A stretch of DNA of 64,000 nucleotides from Nelumbo lutea (lineage: Eukaryota; Streptophyta; Magnoliopsida; Proteales; Nelumbonaceae): positions 75,946,401 to 76,010,400 of the forward strand of contig JAKGHH010000001.1 in the NCBI GenBank assembly GCA_022828595.1, read 5' to 3'. Below are positions 20,095-32,000 of this stretch, piece by piece. Position 1 is the stretch's first letter. Each line of letters starts with the position of its first letter. Under the pieces are notes generated by a model. That model saw nothing but the letters and a program-made list of their open reading frames with translations. It was not told where the DNA came from and ran no database searches. Position numbers and translations under genes: made by a program.

Positions 20095-23000
20095 GTTATT
20101 GCCGCAACGGTGGCAAGTGATCCTACAAAATACTCTGAGGCCTTTCTTGGAAAACCAAATGAAGAGTACTGTGCTTGGATTCTCAACTCTGACAAGTGGG
20201 GAGGTATGATCAGTATATCATTCTCTTTATTAGTGTTATTGGCTGGTAAGTATACTTGCACCAAGTCTGCAATTTAAGTTCAATGTACTGTTTAAGAGTA
20301 GCATGACATTTCGATAAATCATAGAGAAATCTGAGCATATGTGACTAAAAAATTATATTAGAAAACCAAGATTTTATTTTACTGTTAAACCAACCAATGG
20401 CCCCTGATTAGAAAATAGCAATGCATAAGGTTATTTTATTAAACTTATAATGACATAGACAAGAAGTACATTTATATAAGTTCAACTACATTATTAGGCT
20501 TGATTACTGGGTAAGTTGATGTTTACATTTCTTGATGAGCTAAATGTCACATCAAATATTCAAATATATTTTATATAATGCCATCCATTTTTTATCACCA
20601 ATTGTTATTGTTGTTTTTTATTTGCTCTAGGAAGGTTCGCTGATCTGGTATCACATTTCTTATCAATAATTGTGAACATAACAGTATTGTCAATTGTCAT
20701 CACTCTTTTCAATCAATAAGTACAATTTACAGTTTTTGATAAAAAATATCACCATCAAGTCTTGTCTCAACTATTTGGGGTCATCTACACATGGATCCTG
20801 TTCTGCCATTGCTCTAGAAAGGTTTGCTGATCTGGTATCACATTTCTTATCAATAATTGTGAAGAGTTCCAATGGGAGAGTTCGTGGAGATAGGCCGCTG
20901 GAGGAAAACTCTGAAGATTGAAGCTAAGGAGCTTCTATTCGAGGAACAAAAATTAAAAGGTCAGCTGGGATTGAAAATCAGGGAAGCAAAGAAAGGGATG
21001 GTGCTACTAGAAGGATTGAGGGTGATTGAAGGGTTCAAGGAGTTTGTGGGAGGTGCAAGTAAAAAGGGTAAACAAAATGGCTGGAAAAAGTTTCTCTCTG
21101 AAACTGGAAGAAGATTTGTAGTAGGAATGTAAGAGAAATTATAAAGGTTCTTTCATATCCTTGACAGAATTTTTTGGCAGGGGTAGGAAGCAGATGGTAT
21201 GTTTCCCAGAGGGAAGGAAAAGTCAGGGCTGGAAGGAAGTTTATGGGGCATTATGTGAACTGCTGCAATGGTGGAGTGCTAAAAGAGAAGGAGACTTAAC
21301 AGAGAAAAAGAAGTTAAATAGCTCTACTAGCCAGGAGAGCAAGAATAAGCTAGAGCCTCTTTTAGTGACAGCTGGAGCAGGTAAACACAGAATGGGAACA
21401 AATCTAGAGAGACAAGACTGGGAAAGTAAACTGGTAGTTAAAGCATCTACTTGGATTGTAGATTGGAAGAAAGTTGCAGATGTGTTAACAGCAAGCGAAG
21501 TTGAAGAGTACGTTTATCTTAACCCCCTTTGAGAAGAGGCTCTGCTGGACTTGATTGAGAATAGAGTAGAAATTGAGGCCTTAAATCTCCAAACTGATTT
21601 TGGAAATTTCATAATATCAAGGTGGTGTCCAGGGTCAAACTCCAAAGACGTTTCTGTTGAAGATGGGATGGTGGTGCGACTTTTAGGTCTATCTTTTCAC
21701 TTGTGGAAGCAAGAAACTGCTGAAGCCATTGCTTTGATGTGTGGAGGATCACTAGGAGGTGCTTTTTGGGGAGACCTCTACTCAGCTACCATCTTAATAA
21801 ATGGAGTAGAGCCTGAGGAGATACCTCGAAAGGTAGAGGTGCGAGTTGAAGAACAGTTTTTTTCAGTTTGGCTGGCTTCATCCATTGAAGCTGGGCTCTG
21901 GAAAGAGGCTCGTAGGGAGGAAAACGAGAAGGTTGAAGAAGAAGAGTTGTGTGGCAATAAAGGATTGGTTGGTGGCAGCAATGGACTGGGGTATCTGCAA
22001 GGAAATGAAAGTTACACAAAAAAGGGCAAACATTATGTGAGAAGTTCAAAAGATTTGCAGGAGAAAAGTTTGAAACGTGCTCTACAAGGTAGCTGCTGGG
22101 CTCTGACAAATCTTATGCCCATGCAGTTACAAGAGGCGTCAGTCCTAAACCTTCAAATCTTCAATCACCCCTGCTATTCTGCGAGAAGACCAGAAAGGGT
22201 TAGTAAAACATGCTGAAGTTGGAAAGGCTAAACATGTGGGTCGGGATAAAATTCAAATCCGGAGTTGGGGGGCCCAGAACTCAAAAATCTGGGCCGTCTA
22301 AGTTGGGAGTGGGGAGTTATGGGCTGAAGTTTTCAATGGGCTGCAAACTTCAAGCCCATATAAGGTGGTTCAGGCGGATATAAGGAGCCCACTTCAGGGG
22401 CCCAACTTAAAGCGGCACGTGACTAAGGGTGCGCCTCTAATAGATGGTAATAACCATCTATTTTCTTCCTCTTCGAGCTCAGCAGACTGATTATCAGGGA
22501 TTGCGACTTCTGCGCATGCTGGAGGTTCGAAGCAGTAGACTGCGACGACAAGGTTAAGGAAATCGTCGCCTGAAAAGCGCAACCCAAGGTGTGTGAGACG
22601 AAGTGATCCAGAGGTGAGAAGGAAGGACTTCCCTTAGTTTGAAGATCCTAGTGATTCAGAATCGGACGATTCAGTGAGTTTGGGTAGCATCGACCTAAGC
22701 AGATCGAAGGACATCTCTGAGGAAGATAGCTTCGGAACGGAAGTCTTATTTTTGGAGGAAGAGGGAGATGGTTCTCAATGCTTTGAGGGAGAACCGAAGT
22801 TTCTGAAGGATCGGCAGAAGGCTACTACGGAAGGGTCCCAGGTTCTGTCTTTACCCGCAAGGGAGGCCAGTCCGCTAGCCCAGGACGTACAGGTTTTTGG
22901 TTTGGAAGGGAAAGACTCCGAAATAGCCTGTAATGTATCGCCTGAAGCCAGACAGCAGTGGAAGCCCAACTCAATTGCGGAAGGTGGCAAGGTGCTGATT

Positions 23001-26000
23001 TCCTATGAAAATTCTTCTATGCAGTTCAGACCATGGGAAACGGGGTTATACTTGCTTTCCTATGCCAGTCTCACTCTCTTGGAAGAAGCTCATCTGGTCC
23101 CTAACAATGCAGGTATTTTTGTTCTTTCAGATTTAGTTGTTGAAACAGATACTCCAGCATCCCGAGAGGATTTATTAGGCAGAAAGGAAAGCAGAGAGAT
23201 GATTATGGGTGAAGGTGAGAGGAGTGAGGGAGTGTTGGAGGTTAAGAGAAAGCGGGAGGAAGAGTTAGAAAGAATATGGGAGCAGATCTGTGCATTATTG
23301 GAAGATTATAAAGCAAAGGAGGAGGGGTTAGAAGGCGGGGAACATGAAGCAAACCCTCAGATTATGGAGTGCTACAGAAGCCCTAGGTTGGGGGGGAGGT
23401 GGCCCAAGTGGATGGAATAAGTGGGCCAGCTAAAAAGATAGAAGGGACTGTCCAAAGGAAAAAGAAAAAGAGATCAGAAGTGGGGAGATTAATCTCGGAT
23501 ATTGAGGGTGATATCGAGTTTAGTGGAAGGGGAGAGAGAAGGAAGGGCTCTGTGTAAGACAGAACCAGTTTAGATAGGGGTGTCAGAAAGGAGTTTTATA
23601 ATGAAAATCTTTAGTTGGAATATGAGAGGGTTGGGGAGTGCAAGAAAAAGAAGGGCAATTAAAGACCTGCTTAGTAGAGAGAAACCTGACATTGTCATGT
23701 TATAAGAAACCAAGTTGGCAGATTTGGATAGAAGATGGGTCAGAAGTGTGTGGAAATCAAGAGGAGTCTGCTGGACTTTAGCTCCTTCTTGGGGAGCCTC
23801 GGGAGGGATAGCTACATTGTGGAGGGAGGATGTTGTAGAATCAGTGGAAGAACTTATAGGCAGATTCTCCATGTCTTTAAAATTAAAAAATGTGGAAGAT
23901 GGATTCACTTGGGTGTTAACTAATGTTTATGGGCCAAATAGTTATAGAGAAAGGAAAGAAATGTGGGAGGAGTTGTATGGAATACAAGGCTTGTGGGACA
24001 GTCTGTGGTGCCGGGGGGGGGATTTCAATGTAATCAGGTTTTGTAAAGAATCAAATAATCCCCAAAGAACGATTACTACAAGCATGAGAAATTTTAATGA
24101 GTTAATTAACACATGTGGTTTAAAGGTATTACCCCTCCTACAAGCTAATTTTACATGGTCTAATTTCCAAGAAAACCCCTTGTGCTTCAAACTTGATAGG
24201 TTCCTTTTTTAATGTAGAGTGGGAGGTTCATTGGGGGAATTTGGTGGCTAGATCTCTTCCTTTAGATTCGAGAATATGTGGCTGACTCATCCGGATTTTG
24301 TACTACTGGTAGGTGAATGGTGGAATGAAGAGTTGGGAGGGGTAAAGTGAAAGGTGTAAGGTTCCACAAAAAGTTGAAGAGATTGAGAGCCATGATTAAA
24401 GAGTGGAATCGGGAGCAGTTTGGAAGGATAGAGGATCAAAAGAATAATCTGTTGTCCAGGATTGAGGATCTAGACTCCAAAGAATCTCAACGAATCATGA
24501 ATGAGCAAGAAAGGAATTTGAGAAGAAGCTTAGAAAAGGAATTGGAAGAAGTTCTTAGGGAGGAGATTTCCTGGAGGCAAAAGCAGGCGTAAATGGATCA
24601 AAGAAGGGGATGGCAATACAAAATTTTTCCATGCATTGGCTAATGGGAGGAGAAGAAAAAACTATGTGACCAAATTAGAAGTGGATGGAGAGGAAGTAAC
24701 AAACGAAGATGAGATAGCCAAAGTGTTGGTGGATCACTTTAAATCAATTGTAGGGAAGCCATTGAATAATAGACCTAGGCTGGAAGGACTAGATTGGCCT
24801 AGATTGTTTGAAGATCAAGCAATCTGGTTGGAGAGGAGCTTTGAAGAGGAGGAAATTAGGCAAGCAATTTTTTCTATGGACAGATCCAAAGCTCCTGGGC
24901 CAGATGGATTCACCATGGCTTCTTATCAAGACTGTTGGAATGCGGTAAGAGAAGATCTTTGTGCTGTGCTTAAGGAATTTGAGGACAACAACAAAGTAAG
25001 ACCGGGAGTCAATGCTACTTTCATAGCTCTAATCCCAAAGAAGAAAGAAGCAAAAAATCCTAAAGATTTTAGGCTGATCAACTTGTGGACTAGCATTTAC
25101 AAAATCCTAGCTAAAGTGTTATCTTTGAGGATTAAAGTAGTGCTACCCTCCATCGTCAGTCAAGTCCAAGGAGAATTCGTGCAAGGAAGACAAATAACAG
25201 ATCAGATCCTAATAGCTAATGAGTGTGGAGGATATGAGAAAGTCTGTAAGTCAAGGTTTTGTTTGCAAGTTGGATTTAGAAAAGGCCTATGATTTGGTAG
25301 AATGGAGTTTTTTATTAGAGGTCCTAGGGTGTTGTGGGTTTGGAGCTAGATGGTGTAATTGGATAAAGGGTTGCATAAGTTCTTGCCATTTTTCGGTCTT
25401 GGTTAATGGGGTAGTGAAGGATTTCTTCCCAGCTGTTAGAGGGTTAAGGCAAGGTGACCCCCTTTCCCCTTTCCTTTTCACCCTAGTTGTAGATGTGTTC
25501 AGCAGGTTGATTTCTAAGGCAGACTTGGAAGGAGTAGTGAGAGGTTGGAAGATAGGAAGAAATGGAATCAAGGTGACCCACTTACAATTTGCTGATGACC
25601 TAATAATTTTTTGTGAAGGGGGCGATAGGGGAACAACCAGGAATCTTAAGTCTCTGATAAAACACTTTGAGAGAGTTTCAAATCTGAAAATAAACTTGGA
25701 TAAGAGTTGTGTGGTGGGTGTGAATTTGGATGAGAGGGCTATTGAGTTTGTGGCTGAGTGTCTAGGTTGTCCCATATCCTCTTGGCCCTTACAGTATTTA
25801 GGTCTCCTGCTAGAAGCAAACCCTAAGGAGAGTAGCTTTTGGGCCCCGGTTCTAGAAAAGTTTGAGAAAAGGTTAGCTCGTGGAAAAGGAACTATATTTC
25901 ATTAGGGGGTAGAGTAACATTGTTGAAAGCTTCCTTGGCAAACCTGTCGGTATACTACTTCTCTGTGTTTAGGATTCCCGTTAGGGAGGCCAAGAAGTTG

Positions 26001-29000
26001 GAGAGATTAATGAGAAATTTTCTTTGGGAGCCAAGGGAGGATAAAAATGATCATTTAATAAACTGGGGAATAGTATGTAGGAGGAAAGAGGAGGGTGGGC
26101 TGGGTTTAGGAAATTTAATTTTGAAGAATAAAGCTCTTTTAGGTAAATGGTTGTGGAGGTGGCCCTTAGAACATGAGGGATTGTGGCATGAGGTGATAGA
26201 GAGTATGCATGGCAGTTCGGGAAATGGATGGGATGTTGGTGTATCGCGTTGAGCCATGTTGGCAACTCCTTGGAAAGCAATTTAGAGTATCCTTTCTTTT
26301 TTCCTGAACTTTATCAGGTATGATGTCAATTCTGGTTCTTCTGTTTTATTTTGGGAAGACATTTGGCTGGGCAATTCTGCCCTTAAGGACAGTTTCCCTT
26401 CTCTTTATTCCCTGTCTTGTCACAAGAATAAAGCAATTTCACACTTTCTTCAAACTTCTGCTTCTCCATCCTCTCTGAATTGGGACTTTGGGTTTCGTTG
26501 GGGCCTGAGGGATCATGAGCTTGCTTGTGTTTCAGACCTCTTGTCACTACTTGGAAGTGTCTGTATGGACCCTCTTAGATCTGATGTAAGAATTTGGTCC
26601 CCTAATCCAAAAGGTTACTTCACCTGTGCCTCCTTTTTTAAGTCTCTTTGCTCTTCCTTGGGACAGTTGGATTTTCCAGCTAAGGAGATTTGGTCTAGAC
26701 CTGTACCTCCTAAAATAATAATTTTCTGTTGGGAGGTATTCTATAGGAAAATCAACACTTCAGACCTACTGCAGAAGAGAAGGCCTTCCACGTGCTTGTC
26801 TCCTAACTGGTGTGTACTTTGCAGGGCTAATGGTGAGGATTGCTCTCACTTACTTTTAACCTGTTCCTTTTCTGTTGCTATTTGGAGCTGGATTTTTGCC
26901 TTGTTTGGGTGCAGGTGGAACTTGGCTACATCTGTAGGTCAGCTTTTTGACCCCTCCTTTGTGTGGCCCACAAAGATTGGTAAACAATGTGGAGATGCAT
27001 TAGAGCTGCAGCTCTACAGACAATTTGGGAAGAAAGAAATGCGAGGATTTTCCAAGAGAATGAGAGAAATATTCAGAATGTAAAGGACTGCATTTTGACC
27101 AGGACAATCCATTGGCTCAGATCCTTGGAATCCTTTAAAATATTCTCATTTGATGACATATGGAGGAATTGGAGAGTTGTGGCTAGTAGTAGTACAAGGA
27201 AGAGCAGGATACCAGCAGTATGGGTGCTGAGAGATAAAGACAGAAATATCTTAGCTTTATTCTCTGGCTCTGTGGGTATAGGAGACTCTATTAGAGCTGA
27301 GCTTCTAGCGGCGGTACAAGGTATTCAGATTGCAGATCAGTTAGGAGTTCAGAATTTGCTTACTGAAGGAGATTCCAAAGTTGTTGTGGGTCGGTTAAAG
27401 AATTCAGATTCAGTTATTTGGTGCTACAGTGACATTATGAGAAAAGTTAAGTGATATTCAAGGAACATGATTGTCAATTCTCAGTGGGTTGGTAGAACAG
27501 CTAATGCCATAGCGGATGGGTTAGCTAAGCAAGGGGTATCAAGGGAACGTCTATTCTGGACAGCTCTGTAATCTTTTTTTCTGAGCTCAATGTAATACTT
27601 TGTTGTTGGTAAGGAGAGGCACCAGCTCGTGCCTCTTGTATCATCATCTTAATATGTCTGAATAGATTGCCATTCATTTATCAAAAAAAAATTGTGAACA
27701 TAACAGTATTGTCAATTGTCATCACTCTTTTCAATCAATAAGTACAATTTACAGTTTTTTGATAAAAAATCATCACCATCAAGTCTTTCCCAACTATTTA
27801 GGGTCATCTACATATCGATCCTGTTCTGCCATTATATTCTATACAGAGCTATATCCATTGTTAGACTATGGGCCCTTAAATCATTTCTCACTACTTTCAC
27901 TCCCTATCCCTTTTGGTCTACCCCTATCTCTTCTAGCCCCTTCAACTTGTAAGAAATCACTTCTTATTGGCGCTGTAGATGGTCTTCTTTGCATGTGTCC
28001 AAACCATCTTGGGGGCTGTTTGATAACAGCTGAAGTTGCTGAACTGAAAGACTTATTGCTTTGTCTTTTAGTTGTTAAATTAATTAAATAATAAAATTCT
28101 CAAGGATATAGTGATCTACCCAACTTCAGCTTCAGCTATTAAAGAGACCACGACCTCCTTAAAATCTAATTTGCTAAAAGACAAAGCAATAAGCTTTTCA
28201 GTTCAGCATATTCAGCTGTTATCAAATGGCCCCTTAGTCTACTTTCCTTCATTTTATCACCTATCTACTTCTAGGTTGCTTCAAATAAGTTCATTTCTAA
28301 TTCTATCTTTTAGTTTTCCCATTCACTTCTGGGCTGCCCAACAATTTACTCCATACAACATTGCTGGCCTTGTAACCATTTTATAAAATTTTCCTTTTAG
28401 CTAGAGCAGTATTCTCCTATCACATAAGGCTTTGGATTTACCCCTTTATTTTTCCCATCCTGCTTTAATTCTATGTGCAATGTCCTCCTTAATCCTTCCC
28501 TTGTTGTGAATTATCAAGCCAAGGTAGCAAGAGGTTACATTGAGATATCTCTTGGTCTCCAATCCTAAGTTTGCCCTATTTTAATTCCTATTATTGTTAA
28601 TTTTATATTGCCTTCTCATAGATATCCTTAATTTAGTTGATATACCTATTTGCCACTCCTTTATTTACCAAAACTAACTATAATAGTCTAGGGCTTTACA
28701 TATGCTTTCTCTAGATCAATGAATACCATATGGATGTCTCTTTTGTTCTTCTTTTTTTGGTAATGGTACTTTAATGATTATAGAAAAGAATGGGCAATAT
28801 TTGCAAAGATGCCAAGCATCCCCATCATAGGCCACCTAAAGTCACCTGCCCCCTTTTCTTGATATCTGTGTTATTGTGTACAAGGTTTTTAAAACCGAAC
28901 CAGACAACACACCGTTCAGGGGTCCGGTTCTCGGGTCGAATGGTCGGCCTGTTCTGACAAAAAAACAAAAAAAATAAAAAAAGGCCAAAAATTGTTTTCT

Positions 29001-32000
29001 GGGTTGATAAATTGAATGGTTTGATCGCCTAGGTCAGTGGTTTGTTGACCAAATCAATTGTTTTTGGCCAAAATACGGTTTTGGGGTGAAACGGAACCGG
29101 TTCTCGGTTTTTCCAGTCTGGTCTGGTCCAGTTTTGAAAACATTGATTGTGTATCCAATTATAGATGATAACTAGGTCCCTTGATAGCATTCTTAATTCT
29201 CTCATAATGCTTCTATACTACCATGGAACTACTCCCTTGTTTGTGGGCCATGTAATTGCCACTTTGGAATCATCTTCCCAAATCAAATTACTATAGTTAG
29301 AAGATCTTGTTAGTTGCAAACCTTTCTATAAATCATCTTAATAAAAAAATTGCTTCCCTGGTTGGTCTCTATGGCATAAAACTAAATTGGTTTTCTGATA
29401 TGCCTGTTTCATGTTGTAACCTTTGCTCAATTAGTCTCTCCCAAATATTCATAGTATAACTCAGTGATTTAAAAGGTGTACAAGTAGAGCACATTTTAAG
29501 GCATGTGCCTTAACGGGTGCTTGTATGGGCTTCCCTCAATTGGTACAAAGGTGGTTCATAGAATTAACAATGCAAGATGTTTAACATCACATTAGCTATT
29601 GGAAAAGAAATAGAGATTGAAAGTTTCACATACTTAAACTGTTGAGTGAATGAATGCTTGAATACGTTTTACATGTTATGTTTGTTTTTCTTTTTACATC
29701 TTCACTTTGAATATGTTTTATGTCATGCTTGTGCATCTTAATTTGATCTAATAGTCTTTTTAAAACATTTAGTTTAAAATTAAGTATGAATTTTTAATTA
29801 ATAATATTTTTTATATTTTTTGATTTATTTGAAAATTTTGCAATTTATTGTATTATTTTGCACATTTTTTGAAAATTTTAAAAAATTTGCTCCTTGCTTC
29901 AAAAAGGTGTGCACCTTGCCTTATGCCTTGTACCTTGGGTGAAAAAGGCCTTTTTTTTGCGCCTTGTGCTTTTAAACACTGGTATAGCTCATGAGATTAA
30001 TCCCATGGCAACTATTGCAACTTTGTATATTATCATTGTTTTTATATATAAGAACCACAGTACTCTTTTTTTTTTTTTAAATAACAGTATTTCGTTAAAT
30101 AAAACCAAGCTACCCTCAAATGGGTAATGGAATTCATAGTCCTCTTTCTCCATTCATTTGGCATATTCTTGTTTTTATTCTGTTATCAAATAGTTAGCTA
30201 TAATAAGTCTACCTCTTCTATACCTTTCCAAACTTTTGTTGGGATATGTGAGGTCCTCATGTTTTTCCTTCGTTTATCATTTATAAATCCTCATTCACTT
30301 TAGAAATTCTAACTTTATGATGGTACATTTTAACTTAAGTAATATAAGAATTATTGCTCCCTTCCCTGCTCTATATATTCTTTGTCTAGTAATTTCTCAA
30401 AATAGCTTTCCATCTTTCTTTGATTTTCTCATCTTTTATCAAGACTCATTGATCTTCCTCTTCAATGCATGTAACATGATTTACATATTTTCTTTTTTAT
30501 CTCATATTTGTGAGTTTATAAATTTCATTTCCTCCCTCTTTAGTGTCTACTTTATGATAGAGTTCTTGTATGCCTTAATTTAGCTTTAGTCAATTTTGTT
30601 TTAACTTACCTTTTTGTGTTTTTATATTTTCCAGGTTTTATACATTGTTATCCTTTTGCTAATCTTTATGAACATGTTTGTTTGCTTTGACTATGTTTTC
30701 AATTTCTTCATTCCACCACCAAGGTGGTTTGGTACTTTGCCATGATCCTTTAGACTCTTCTAAAACGCTTTTGCTACTTTTTTATACCATTAACCATTTC
30801 AAGTCGCATAGCAATATTTCCAAATAAAAAGAAATTTTTGGAATATGCTGTATTAGTATTATGTATGTATCATGTAGATGGTGTGCCAATATACACTATA
30901 ACCCACCTTGTTTTAGTGTTTTCCCATAATAATATTGACAATTAAATTTATAGTGCTTTAAATGTAAAATTTATTTAAAAAGAAGTAGCTATTTTGAACA
31001 TGTGCAAGGGCTTTTATTAATGTTATAAAAGTATACAATATATATTTAAAAATCTATAGCAGCTTCATATACTTCACAAATACTTACCTTGGAGCAACCT
31101 GGTGTTGCTCCTCCAATCCCAAGATACCGGAAAGACTAGTCTAAGGGATATCCACCACATTCTGGGTACTGCCTGTTTATTCCATGAGGTGCAGAGTTCC
31201 ATAGTATTGGCAGATTGAGGCAACCAAGAAAAACTGCTCCCAATCTGTGAGCTAGCTGTCTTGCCTCTCAAATCTGCTACCTGAATGACCATGGTTCAAC
31301 CATTTTGCCTTGCAGAGCAGCATGCAGTTATGCTCTTATTGAATTTCCGTCACTTACCAATCCTGAAAAAAACCAGCAGATAGTCTCCTTCCTACCCTCT
31401 GAAACACCACCTATACCTGAAGCCCTGGGATTCCCAAGACTGCATCCACCAAAGTTGTTAGTCTCAGGCCTTATGGAGCAGCATGCATTTCCTAAAGCCA
31501 GAAGTGAAACATGAAAATGCCAGATAGTTAGGTCCATATCCAGTCCACCCCTCCCAAGGATCCCAGATAGCCAGGACCAACATTGAGTAGGTCCTTTATC
31601 TTTATATAGGGTTTATGTGTGTTTGAAAAAGCTTTTTTAATCAGGCAAAGTAGGGGACTTACCTACATGGCCCCACCTAATTCTGTCACATTGAGATAAA
31701 AGAAAAAAGCAGTATTTTTCTTGGGTTTATAGAACAACTTGGTAGTAAGACAGAACTCAGCTGTGTTCAATCTGGTCAGAACTCAGCAGATCTTTCTCCG
31801 CTTTTATGGTGATCATTAAAAGAGTTTACCATTATTAATTTGAATGATTCAATAGAATCTTTTCAAAGTATACTACTAATTTATTCTGTTTTTTCTTGTG
31901 AAGGTGCTATTGAGCTTTCAATATTAGCAGAATATTATGGAAGAGAAATTGCAGCATTTGACATCCAAACCACCCGATGTGATTTGTATGGTCAGGTCAG

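Larger units (their letters stand above)
20864..27689 (+). mobile_element. L1-type LINE in the long OTU2 intron
   Basis: This 6.8-kb L1 is related to the copy at 3592 and is flanked by AATTGTGAA (20855-20863 and 27690-27698, the first A shared with the tail). It has an ORF1 region of about 2.6 kb, ORF2 at 23601-27571, a ~110-base 3' UTR and a short A-tract ending at 27690. It lies in the same orientation as the host gene and inside an intron. It is broken by several frameshifts and stops, though less degraded than the other copy. Confidence 0.9.
27769..30760 (-). mobile_element. RTE-type LINE, reversed and fragmented, in the OTU2 intron
   Basis: Reading the minus strand, pieces of one RTE reverse transcriptase appear in order. 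TKPPWWWNE (about 30735-30705) is followed by [19 protein letters not shown] (around 29990 and 29460-29410) and [11 protein letters not shown] (about 29402-29370). Then comes [15 protein letters not shown] (about 28753-28710), and LHRIKAGW (about 28478-28450) near the C-terminus. The 3' end is at about 27769 with a CATCACCATC-type tail. Stops (for example after QFSFMP) and at least four nested insertions kill it. It faces opposite to the host gene. RTE LINEs of this type are common in plants. Confidence 0.82.

Noticed and set aside
25287..25775. Minus-strand 162-codon frame
   Set aside because: Exactly antisense to the L1 reverse transcriptase palm; no motif of its own.
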